DNA of 64,000 bases. It comes from Clostridia bacterium (lineage in GTDB: Bacteria; Bacillota; Clostridia; Oscillospirales; Acutalibacteraceae). This document shows positions 17,977-25,194 of the stretch, piece after piece. The position numbers and the translations under genes were made by a program. The notes under the pieces were generated by a model. That model searched no databases. It saw only the letters and a program-made list of their open reading frames with translations, and was not told the origin of the DNA. Where the stretch lies: contig JAFXAK010000010.1 in the NCBI GenBank assembly GCA_017517135.1, positions 60,733 to 124,732 on the forward strand, read 5' to 3'. How positions within the stretch are numbered: position 1 is the stretch's first letter; each line of letters begins with the position of its first letter.

Positions 17977-19044
17977 ATGTTAAATGCCGAACTAAAAAAA
18001 AGAAATCTCCCTGAACTTAAAAGCCGCGAAGAAATGAAAGAGATAATGCAGCGGGAGGTTTACGGCTTTCTTCCGCAGGTGGATTATGATATTTCCGTAA
18101 GTGAGCCCGAGTTTGTAGAGCAAAGACTTATGTGCGGTCAGGTGCATCATTCCTATGTTAATCTGACTATAATTATAGGCGAGAAAAAGCATACTTTCAG
18201 AGTAGACAGAGTGCTTCATACCGATGAGAAAAAAAGACCTCTTATATTGCTTAATAATTTCCATCATTTTGAATCACAGTATTTCCCCAAAGAAGAGCTT
18301 TCCGAATATGATGTTGACTGGCTTGTTTTCTGCTATAAGGATATATGCAGCGATGACGGAGATTTCAGTAACGGACTTGCCCCTTTACTTCTACCGAACG
18401 GACAGGCTGCCCCCACAGACTGCGGTAAAATAGGCATCTGGGCGTGGGCTGCGATGAGAGTGCTTGATTACGGTCTTACATTGTCAGGAACGGATGCGGA
18501 CAATGTTGCAATAGCAGGTCATTCAAGGTTAGGAAAAACAGCTTTGTATACTGCAATGATGGATGAGCGTTTCAAATTTGCTTTATCAAATGCGGCAGGC
18601 TGTGCAGGGGATTCTCTTGCTCACGGAAGTACGGGAGTTTTGTGGAAAGACGGAACACCCGAAAGAGGTGAAAACATTGCAGATATAGTAATGAGATTTC
18701 CGTTCTGGTTCTGCAAAAACTATGCAAAATACACCGAAAAAAGCATATCAGATGAATTTGACCAGCATTTTCTGTTAGCAGCCATTGCTCCCAGATATGT
18801 TGCAGTATGCTCCTGCAGCCTTGATTTCTGGGCAGATGTACCTTCTCAGCAGATGTGTTGCGTAGCTGCCTCTGAGCAATGGGAAAAAGACGGTCTTAAT
18901 GGTCTTGTCGGCTGTGAAAAATATCTTGAAGCGGGAGAGAGTATGCTTGACGGACATATAGGATATTTTGTTATTCATTCAAAGCATTTTTTATCCCGTC
19001 ACAGCTGGAAAAATTTTATGAGGTTTATTGATATTCATAAATAA
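17977..19044 (+). CDS. CE15-like glucuronoyl esterase
   Basis: The GHSRLGKTAL motif with S183 matches the G-C-S-R-x-G-K signature of carbohydrate esterase family 15, with His in place of Cys as in many bacterial members. The downstream HIGYFVIHSKHF segment fits the region carrying the catalytic histidine. CE15 enzymes cut the ester between glucuronic acid of xylan and lignin alcohols. At 355 residues with no visible signal peptide, this copy looks intracellular, which is unusual for lignin-linked substrates; a soluble methyl-glucuronoyl oligosaccharide is a more likely target. Confidence 0.78.
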   Translation: MLNAELKKRNLPELKSREEMKEIMQREVYGFLPQVDYDISVSEPEFVEQRLMCGQVHHSYVNLTIIIGEKKHTFRVDRVLHTDEKKRPLILLNNFHHFESQYFPKEELSEYDVDWLVFCYKDICSDDGDFSNGLAPLLLPNGQAAPTDCGKIGIWAWAAMRVLDYGLTLSGTDADNVAIAGHSRLGKTALYTAMMDERFKFALSNAAGCAGDSLAHGSTGVLWKDGTPERGENIADIVMRFPFWFCKNYAKYTEKSISDEFDQHFLLAAIAPRYVAVCSCSLDFWADVPSQQMCCVAASEQWEKDGLNGLVGCEKYLEAGESMLDGHIGYFVIHSKHFLSRHSWKNFMRFIDIHK

Positions 19045-19046
19045 TT

Positions 19047-19080
19047 AAAAATCCCTTTCGGAGTACCGAAAGGGATTTTT
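19047..19080. terminator. Bidirectional terminator
   Basis: AAAAATCCCTTTCGG pairs with CCGAAAGGGATTTTT around an AGTA loop. It ends the esterase transcript and could also serve the small minus-strand gene at 19134. Confidence 0.92.
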
Positions 19081-19133
19081 AATGATTCAAAAAAGCAAGC
19101 TTCAGCAATTGAGCATTCTCTTGTTTCGCTGAA

Positions 19134-19232
19134 TTAGCCGGCAGAAACATTAGCTACCAAATCTTTGATAGTGTTAATGAAATCAAGAATAAAATCAACA
19201 ATTGAATCAAAGAAAGCCTTGAGTTCTTCCAT
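19134..19232 (-). CDS. Small amphipathic peptide, 32 residues
   Basis: A short minus-strand frame runs from ATG 19232 to TAA 19134 and encodes MEELKAFFDSIVDFILDFI followed by NTIKDLVANVSAG. It has a strong AAGGAGG site 9 bp before the start and a TTGAAA-17-TATTAT promoter. The spacing of I/V/F/L against D/K residues gives a regular amphipathic helix, like phenol-soluble-modulin-type or membrane-surface peptides. No immunity or export gene is adjacent. Function unknown; translation is likely given the signals. Confidence 0.65.
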   Translation of the reverse strand: MEELKAFFDSIVDFILDFINTIKDLVANVSAG

Positions 19233-19269
19233 TTGATAAAACCTCCTTATCCTATAATTTTACAATATA

Positions 19270-19298
19270 ATAATATCATATGTTTTTTTGTTTTTCAA
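19270..19298 (-). promoter_or_regulatory. Promoter of the 32-residue peptide
   Basis: On the minus strand TTGAAA (19298-19293), a 17-bp spacer and TATTAT (19275-19270), about 40 bp before the start codon. Confidence 0.65.
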
Positions 19299-19336
19299 GC
19301 CTTTTGTGAATAATATTAAGTGAGTTCACAAAAAAT

Positions 19337-19834
19337 TTACCAATTAAAGCTCCTCGGCTGTCCGTGACAGAGCAAATCGGGGTATTTCCATTGCCTGAGA
19401 ACCTCATAAGCACCTATAGCAGCCGAATTTGAGAGATTAAGGCTTCTTGCCTCGTCTATCATAGGAATTCTGACGGTTGTGTCGGGATTTTGCTGTAAGA
19501 GTGTTTCGGGCAGTCCTGCGGTTTCCTTACCGAAAACAAGAAATACCTTATCTTCATATCTAACATCGGTATGCTTTTTAGGTGCTTTTGTTGAAAAAAA
19601 ATAAAATTTTCCGTCTTTATTTTTTTCAAAAAAGTCTTCGGTTGACTGATAATAAGTTATGTCGAGCAAGTACCAGTAATCAAGGCCTGCCCGTTTGAGC
19701 TTTTTGTCATCCACCTTAAAGCCCATCGGCTCAACAAGATGCAGTCTTGCCCCCGTTGCCGCACAGGTTCTTGCTATGTTACCTGTATTCTGAGGGATTT
19801 CAGGTTCAATTAATACGATATTGAGTTCATTCAT
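19337..19834 (-). CDS. trmL: tRNA (cytidine/uridine-34 2'-O)-methyltransferase TrmL
   Basis: A SPOUT-family methyltransferase of 165 residues. The N-terminal VLIEPEIPQNTGNIARTCAA, the central LVFGKETAGLP and the C-terminal RIPMIDEARSLNLSNSAAI motifs are diagnostic of TrmL, which methylates the wobble ribose of tRNA-Leu isoacceptors. The ribosome-binding site is weak (GGAC 15 bp upstream). It is a single-gene unit transcribed against the neighbouring plus-strand genes. Confidence 0.93.
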   Translation of the reverse strand: MNELNIVLIEPEIPQNTGNIARTCAATGARLHLVEPMGFKVDDKKLKRAGLDYWYLLDITYYQSTEDFFEKNKDGKFYFFSTKAPKKHTDVRYEDKVFLVFGKETAGLPETLLQQNPDTTVRIPMIDEARSLNLSNSAAIGAYEVLRQWKYPDLLCHGQPRSFNW

Positions 19835-19959
19835 TTTTGTTACTGTGTCCTTAAACTATTTTTTTAAGATTTTAGCACAGAATAACAAAAAAGTAAAACA
19901 ATTTTTTTAATAAAATAAGCTCTCCGTTTTATAATAATATCAGACGGAGGTGCAAAAAA

Positions 19960-20157
19960 ATGAATTCCAAAACATCAACCACAATGAAAACAATCGGCTG
20001 TGTTATGGCAACGGGCGGAGCAATTATGCTTGGTGCAGGTATGATGCAGGGTAACAGCGCAAAAAAAGCCGCAAAGAAAAAAATAAAGAAAACTGCCGAT
20101 ATTGCTATGAATACTGTTGACGGTATACTGTCAGGTATGCAGAATTTTATGAAATAA
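19960..20157 (+). CDS. Small hypothetical membrane-associated protein
   Basis: A 65-residue protein with GGAGG at 19946-19950 before ATG 19960 and a -10-like TATAAT at 19930-19935. Residues 10-32 (KTIGCVMATGGAIMLGAGMM) are a hydrophobic helix, followed by a basic stretch KKAAKKKIKK and an amphipathic tail. The layout recalls small YtxH-like proteins, but no family can be assigned. It stands alone between trmL and the deacetylase gene. Confidence 0.7.
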   Translation: MNSKTSTTMKTIGCVMATGGAIMLGAGMMQGNSAKKAAKKKIKKTADIAMNTVDGILSGMQNFMK

Positions 20158-20224
20158 TCGTAAAGGTCGGGTTTTGTATAAAAAAATCCGCCTTTGTACA
20201 TAATAAATTTATGATTACTGCTTG

Positions 20225-20253
20225 TTGCAAAGCTCTTGTTTTTATGCTAAAAT
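20225..20253 (+). promoter_or_regulatory. Promoter of the deacetylase gene
   Basis: TTGCAA at 20225-20230 and TAAAAT at 20248-20253, 17 bp apart. TSS and GGAGGAAG site follow within 25 bp of ATG 20274. Confidence 0.7.
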
Positions 20254-20273
20254 TTCTTCGGGAGGAAGAGAAA

Positions 20274-21278
20274 ATGAAAAAGATTTTTATTGTAGTATCT
20301 GCATTTATTTTATTGTTTTCGGGCTGTAATAATTTGTCGGGCAATGAGGAAACAAGTATAAAAGAAAATGAAACACAGGAATCTACCGAATTACAGGCAG
20401 TTTTCCCCGAAGAAACAACCGCTTCCGATGCACAGGAATCTCTTGAAGCCGAGCCTGTCGGAGGGGACAGCGGTAAAATGTGTTACTATGGCGAAAATAC
20501 AGGGACAAATAAAACATACACAGGTCTTGAGCCTTTACCCTTATATGATTTTTCGCTGTCGGATATGAATAACAGCAAGGCTTTACCCACGAAGGAAATA
20601 AATCACAGCTACGGTGTTGCTAAAAACGAAGCACCGCACGAAATCAGTATCAATAATCAGAAATTCTTTGATGAAAATAATTATGATGCCGTCTGTTACG
20701 ACAACAAAACAACAGACAAGGTACTGTATCTTACCTTTGACTGCGGCTATGAAAACGGATATACCTCAAAAATTCTTGATGTGTTAAGAGATAAAAATGT
20801 AAAGGCTGCATTTTTCTGTACCTTGCCTCAGGTGAAGTCAGAATCCGAGCTTATTGCCCGTATGATAAACGAAGGTCATATTGTGGGTAACCATTCTGTT
20901 ACGCACCCTGATTTTTCATCTTTGTCAAGAACACAGATGATTGACGAATTAAAGGGCTTTGACGATTATATGCGAGAGCACTTCGGTTATTCCTCATTTT
21001 ATTTCAGATATCCTCAGGGAAAATACAACGAAAATTCTCTTGATGCTTTGAATTCATTGGGCTACAAGTGTGTATTCTGGTCCTTGGCATATGCCGACTG
21101 GGATATTGAAAATCAGAAGGGCAGCAGCTTTGCCTTGGAAACCGTTGTTGCAAGACTGCATCCGGGAGCAGTTATTTTGCTTCATTCCGTGTCTCCCGAT
21201 AATGCAAATGCTTTGGCTGATATCATTGATACCGCATTGAATATGGGCTATGAATTCAGAAGCCTTGAGCAGATGTGA
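20274..21278 (+). CDS. PdaA-like polysaccharide deacetylase lipoprotein
   Basis: The 334-residue protein has a lipoprotein signal peptide ending in the lipobox LFSGC (Cys about 20), a Thr/Glu-rich linker (about 25-65), then a NodB-type deacetylase domain from about 130. It has YLTFDCGYENGYT, motif NHSVTHPD, RYPQGKYN and LLHSVS. Overall it resembles PdaA, which forms muramic-delta-lactam in spore cortex; in PdaA the second motif-1 residue is likewise not Asp. I start at ATG 20274 after GGGAGGAAG; the longer frame from 20211 would destroy the signal peptide. A spore or vegetative wall role cannot be separated from sequence. Confidence 0.82.
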   Translation: MKKIFIVVSAFILLFSGCNNLSGNEETSIKENETQESTELQAVFPEETTASDAQESLEAEPVGGDSGKMCYYGENTGTNKTYTGLEPLPLYDFSLSDMNNSKALPTKEINHSYGVAKNEAPHEISINNQKFFDENNYDAVCYDNKTTDKVLYLTFDCGYENGYTSKILDVLRDKNVKAAFFCTLPQVKSESELIARMINEGHIVGNHSVTHPDFSSLSRTQMIDELKGFDDYMREHFGYSSFYFRYPQGKYNENSLDALNSLGYKCVFWSLAYADWDIENQKGSSFALETVVARLHPGAVILLHSVSPDNANALADIIDTALNMGYEFRSLEQM

Positions 21279-21283
21279 TATTT

Positions 21284-21326
21284 TTACACCGTATACCGTC
21301 TGTCGGACATACGGTGTAATTTTTTT
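21284..21326 (+). terminator. Terminator after the deacetylase gene
   Basis: TTACACCGTAT at 21284-21294 pairs with ATACGGTGTAA at 21309-21319, followed by T7. The next promoter (TTTACT, 17 bp, TAAAAT at 21351-21356) serves yhaM. Confidence 0.9.
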
Positions 21327-21387
21327 CTTTACTTAATTCTTCGTTTGTGATAAAATTAAGTAAAATATATTTTCGATTGGAGACATT

Positions 21388-22356
21388 ATGAAGCTTAATG
21401 AAATAGATAGAAACGGAACATTACAAGGGTATGTGCTTGTAAAGTCCTGCGAGAGAAAAAATGCTAAAAACGGCTCCGTTTATCTTGATCTGACTGTCAG
21501 CGATGCAGACGGAGATGTAGGTGCTAAAATATGGGATTTCAAGGGTGCTCCCGAGGAGCAGCCTGCTGTTAATACCGTAATTCTCGTAAGAGGCTCACTC
21601 AGCGTTTATAACGGTCAGCCTCAGTTCAAGATTGACCGCTACAGAGCCTTGAACGAGAATGACAATGTGAATATAAGTGATTTTGTTCCCTCTGCTTCCT
21701 TTTCGGGAGATTATATGTATGAACAGATACTCGGTCTGGTTGCAGCTTTTGAGGATGCACAGCTTAAAAAGCTTGTCGGGGCAGTGCTTAAAGAGTATAA
21801 GGACAGAATTCTCAATCTGCCTGCCGCCTTCCGTCTTCACCACGCAGTAAGAAGCGGATTGCTTATGCATACGCTGTCTATCTGCAAGCTGGCAGTTGCG
21901 GTAGCAGCTCTCTATCCGTCTGTTGATAAGGACTTGCTGCTTTCGGGTGCTATCTTGCACGATATTGCAAAATCGGAGGAATTCAACCTTGCTCCCACAG
22001 GTCTTGTTGACGGATATACCGTAAGAGGAACTCTCGTCGGTCATCTTGTAGGCGGAGCAATGCTTATTGAAGAAATCGGCAAAAGAGAAGAGATTGACGC
22101 TGAAACATTAACTCTTGTTGAGCATATGCTAATTTCTCACCACGGTATTCCCGAATACGGTGCGGCTGTCAGACCGCTGTTTTTGGAGGCTGAAATTCTG
22201 TCAGCTCTTGATACGCTTGATGCAAACATATATGAAATTGAAAATGTACTTAAAACTGTTGATGCGGGCGGATTTTCAAACCGTATGTGGGCACTTGACG
22301 ACAGAAAATTCTATAATCACGGAAGAAAAGAAATACAAACAGAAGTAAATTTATAA
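21388..22356 (+). CDS. yhaM: 3'-5' exoribonuclease YhaM family protein
   Basis: The 322-residue protein has an N-terminal OB-fold nucleic-acid domain (GYVLVKSCERKNAKNGSVYLD and GAKIWDF, about 10-95) followed by an HD domain with HHAVRSGLLMHTLSI, GAILHDIAKSEEF and HMLISHHG. This matches YhaM, the 3'-to-5' RNase of Gram-positive bacteria that trims RNA and acts with RNase J and Y. prmA follows after 16 bp in the same direction. Confidence 0.9.
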   Translation: MKLNEIDRNGTLQGYVLVKSCERKNAKNGSVYLDLTVSDADGDVGAKIWDFKGAPEEQPAVNTVILVRGSLSVYNGQPQFKIDRYRALNENDNVNISDFVPSASFSGDYMYEQILGLVAAFEDAQLKKLVGAVLKEYKDRILNLPAAFRLHHAVRSGLLMHTLSICKLAVAVAALYPSVDKDLLLSGAILHDIAKSEEFNLAPTGLVDGYTVRGTLVGHLVGGAMLIEEIGKREEIDAETLTLVEHMLISHHGIPEYGAAVRPLFLEAEILSALDTLDANIYEIENVLKTVDAGGFSNRMWALDDRKFYNHGRKEIQTEVNL

Positions 22357-22372
22357 GATAAAGGAAAAAATT

Positions 22373-23302
22373 ATGGAAAACTGGACAGAAATTAAAATCA
22401 CGGTTGATGCCGCAAGAGTTGATGAAGCAGGTGCAATAGCATCAATGACCGTACCCTACGGAATTTATATTGAGGACTACAGCAATCTTGAAGCAGAGGC
22501 ACTTGCTATTGCCAAAATTGATCTGATTGACGAGGATTTATTGGCGAAGGACAGAACAAAGGGAATAGTACATATCTATATTTCCCCTGAGGAAAATCCG
22601 CAGGAGGCAATATCCTTTATAAAAGACAGATTGAATGCGGAAAATATTGCCCACGAAATCGATCTGGCTGACTGTGCGAGAGAAGATTGGGAAAACAACT
22701 GGAAGCAGTATTTCAAGCCGATTAATGTAGGTAATAAAATTCTCATAAGACCTGTATGGATTGACGATTATGATGCGGGAGACAGAGCCGTTCTTAATCT
22801 TGAGCCGGGTGTTGCTTTCGGAACAGGTACTCACGAAACAACCCGTCTTTGCCTTCAGGCGCTCGAAAACTATATAACCCCCGATACGGTTATGCTTGAT
22901 GTCGGCTGCGGCAGCGGTATACTGTCCGTGGCAGGTATGCTTTTAGGTGCAAAGAGTGTCATAGGTGTTGATATTGATAAGCTTGCAGTAAAGGTTGCTG
23001 TTGAAAACGGTAAATTGAACGGCTTCAGTGAGCCTGAGTACAAAATGATTGTGGGCAATCTCACCGATAAAATCAGCGGTAAGTATAGTGTTGTTACTGC
23101 GAATATTGTTGCTGATGCAATAATTATGCTCACTCCCGATGTAAAGCAGTTTCTTAGTGATGATGCAGTTTATATCGTTTCGGGTATAATCGATATGCGT
23201 GAGGATGAGGTGATTTCCGCTTTATCCGGAAACGGCTTTGAAATCATCCGCCGTCACGAGGAAAACGGTTGGATATGCTTTGAGTGCCGTATGGCAAAAT
23301 AA
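22373..23302 (+). CDS. prmA: Ribosomal protein L11 methyltransferase PrmA
   Basis: PrmA trimethylates L11. The 309-residue protein has an N-terminal substrate-recognition domain and a C-terminal Rossmann methyltransferase with MLDVGCGSGILSVAG and the NIVADAI segment that stands for motif IV. The GVAFGTGTHETTRLCL stretch is diagnostic of the family. Confidence 0.96.
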   Translation: MENWTEIKITVDAARVDEAGAIASMTVPYGIYIEDYSNLEAEALAIAKIDLIDEDLLAKDRTKGIVHIYISPEENPQEAISFIKDRLNAENIAHEIDLADCAREDWENNWKQYFKPINVGNKILIRPVWIDDYDAGDRAVLNLEPGVAFGTGTHETTRLCLQALENYITPDTVMLDVGCGSGILSVAGMLLGAKSVIGVDIDKLAVKVAVENGKLNGFSEPEYKMIVGNLTDKISGKYSVVTANIVADAIIMLTPDVKQFLSDDAVYIVSGIIDMREDEVISALSGNGFEIIRRHEENGWICFECRMAK

Positions 23303-23311
23303 AATTTAAGT

Positions 23312-23345
23312 AAAAAGCTTCGTGTGTGCGGAGCTTTTTTCTTTT
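23312..23345 (+). terminator. Terminator after prmA
   Basis: AAAAAGCTTCG pairs with CGGAGCTTTTT (one G-T pair) around TGTGTG, with a long T run after it. Confidence 0.85.
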
Positions 23346-23367
23346 TAAATTTTTTTCTCTAACTGAA

Positions 23368-23401
23368 ATCGACAGAATATTTGAATCATAGATTATATAA
23401 T
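23368..23401 (+). promoter_or_regulatory. spoIIGA promoter with a Spo0A-box-like site
   Basis: A TATAAT -10 element at 23396-23401 lacks a good -35 at 17 bp. Instead ATCGACA at 23368-23374, the complement of TGTCGAT (6 of 7 to the Spo0A box TGTCGAA), lies 21 bp upstream. In Bacillus subtilis the spoIIG promoter has an unusually wide 22-bp spacing with Spo0A boxes overlapping the -35 region, so the arrangement fits direct Spo0A activation. Confidence 0.6.
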
Positions 23402-23432
23402 GTAAGTGTATTTCAGTAAGGGTGTTTTTGTT

Positions 23433-24299
23433 ATGCAACAGGTCATATATGTTGATGTGCTGATTTTTCTGAACACGATTATCACATTTATTATTCTGCT
23501 CACAACGGTGGAAATTTCGGGTGTGTCGCCTAAAACCCTCCGTTTGCTTACAGGCTCTTTGTTAGGCGGTATTTTTTCTCTTATAATTCTCGCCCCCGAG
23601 ATGAATGTGTTTTTTGTTTTTGCAACAAGACTTGCGATGTCTGTTTCGATTGTCAGCGTTACATTCAATATACATAAAGTAAAAAAGTTTTTAAGATGTT
23701 TAGCTTTATTTGTAGTAATAAGCTTTGTTTTTGCGGGAATAGTTTATTTTTTTGAATCTTTTTCGTCTTCATCGTTTCTGCAGATGAATAACAGTATGGT
23801 TTATTTTGATGTAAGCTTTTTATCATTGGTTATTATGTGCGGTATTGTTTTTGCGGTGATAAAAATACTGAACAAAAAACTGTTTATAAAAACGCGGACA
23901 GATATGATATATGAGCTTGAAATAACCTTTAATGAAAAAACTGTCAGCACTTTGGCTTTATACGACAGCGGAAACTGTGTTCAGGATGTATATACGGGCA
24001 AGCCCGTAATAATAGTGAATGCAAAAGAAATCAGGGACTTATTTGATGAAAAGACATTTAACTCATTATTTGTTGATTTTTCTGATGAAGAAAATGCGAC
24101 AGGTGATATCAAGCTGAGATTTTTGCCTGTAAAATCAATAAGCTCCAGCACATTATTGCCTGCCTTTACCGCTCAGAAAATCATTATAAGCGATGAAAAT
24201 ATAAGGAAAGAAATTCTGTCTCCCTGCATTGCTGTTACTGTTGATGAATTGGGAGAAAACAGCTACAAGGCATTAATAAATCAATCAATTTTTGTATAG
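23433..24299 (+). CDS. spoIIGA: Sigma-E processing peptidase SpoIIGA
   Basis: SpoIIGA is the membrane aspartic protease of the mother cell that cleaves pro-SigmaE. The 288-residue protein has five hydrophobic segments in residues 3-145 and a C-terminal protease domain with the active-site motif ALYDSGN (D178). ATG 23433 follows AAGGGTG at 23418-23424; the in-frame ATG 23406 is not needed. The sigE gene begins 4 bp after its stop, the standard spoIIG operon. Confidence 0.93.
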   Translation: MQQVIYVDVLIFLNTIITFIILLTTVEISGVSPKTLRLLTGSLLGGIFSLIILAPEMNVFFVFATRLAMSVSIVSVTFNIHKVKKFLRCLALFVVISFVFAGIVYFFESFSSSSFLQMNNSMVYFDVSFLSLVIMCGIVFAVIKILNKKLFIKTRTDMIYELEITFNEKTVSTLALYDSGNCVQDVYTGKPVIIVNAKEIRDLFDEKTFNSLFVDFSDEENATGDIKLRFLPVKSISSSTLLPAFTAQKIIISDENIRKEILSPCIAVTVDELGENSYKALINQSIFV

Positions 24300-24302
24300 T
24301 CG

Positions 24303-25049
24303 GTGATTAATTTGAATATTAAAGATTTTATTGTAAAGCTTATAAGAAAAACAAAGGTAAGGTTATTTCCCTCCGTTCTTTATCCCGAAAACAGATTATT
24401 TTTTCTTAACGGCACTCCCTTACTGCCCGCACCTTTAAGTAAAGAGGAGGAGGAAGAATGCTTCGAAGCTATAGCAAGGGGAAGCGAGGAAGCAAAAAAT
24501 AAGCTTATCACACATAATCTGCGTTTAGTTGTATATATTGCAAAAAAGTTTGAAAATTCAGGTGTTCCCGTTGAGGATCTTGTGTCAATAGGAACAATAG
24601 GACTTATCAAAGCGGTAAAAACCTTCTGCCCGTCAAAAAACATAAAGCTTGCAACATATGCCAGCAGATGTGTTGAAAATGAGATACTGATGTATCTGCG
24701 GAAAATAGGGAATATGAAAACGGAAATCTCAATAGACGAGCCGCTTAATGTTGATTGGGACGGAAACGAATTGCTGTTAAGCGATGTGTTATCTACGGTT
24801 GAGGATAGTGTCAGCTTGGGTGTGGAAAGTGAGGATGAGATACGCTTATTGATGAAGTGTATTTCTCAGCTTGACGAACGCGAGCAGCAGATTATTTTTA
24901 TGCGCTTCGGGCTTTGCGGTACAAGAGAATACACACAAAAGGAGGTTGCAACGCTGCTCGGTATTTCACAAAGCTATATTTCAAGAATTGAAAAAAGAAT
25001 AATTCTGAGATTAAAGGATTCTATAAATAAAGAATACAATATGGCATAA
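24303..25049 (+). CDS. sigE: RNA polymerase sporulation sigma factor SigE
   Basis: SigE directs early mother-cell gene expression in sporulation. The 248-residue protein has an N-terminal pro-sequence (about 1-30, KDFIVKLIRKTKVRLF), region 2 with LRLVVYIAKKFENSGVPVEDLVSIGTIG split over 75-105, and region 4 with LDEREQQIIFMRFGL and QKEVATLLGISQSYISRIEKR. Translation probably begins at GTG 24303 with a poor ribosome-binding site, so it may be coupled to spoIIGA. Unlike many Clostridia, no sigG gene follows; a terminator does. Confidence 0.93.
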   Translation: MINLNIKDFIVKLIRKTKVRLFPSVLYPENRLFFLNGTPLLPAPLSKEEEEECFEAIARGSEEAKNKLITHNLRLVVYIAKKFENSGVPVEDLVSIGTIGLIKAVKTFCPSKNIKLATYASRCVENEILMYLRKIGNMKTEISIDEPLNVDWDGNELLLSDVLSTVEDSVSLGVESEDEIRLLMKCISQLDEREQQIIFMRFGLCGTREYTQKEVATLLGISQSYISRIEKRIILRLKDSINKEYNMA

Positions 25050-25052
25050 ACG

Positions 25053-25104
25053 GCATTTCACCGATACTTCTTTGTAAGGTATCGGTGAAATGCTGCTTTT
25101 TTTG
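25053..25104 (+). terminator. Terminator after sigE
   Basis: A perfect 15-bp stem, GCATTTCACCGATAC at 25053-25067 with GTATCGGTGAAATGC at 25079-25093, followed by T8 at 25097-25104. Confidence 0.93.
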
Positions 25105-25134
25105 TTTATAATAAAATAAATTTATAACTTTGTA

Positions 25135-25163
25135 TTGTAAATGGTGTAAAAAATTGGTATACT
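25135..25163 (+). promoter_or_regulatory. Promoter upstream of the DUF2156-GNAT gene
   Basis: TTGTAA at 25135-25140 and TATACT at 25158-25163 with a 17-bp spacer, about 30 bp before ATG 25195. Confidence 0.65.
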
Positions 25164-25194
25164 ACAATAAATAGTATATTTTTGAGGACATTTT

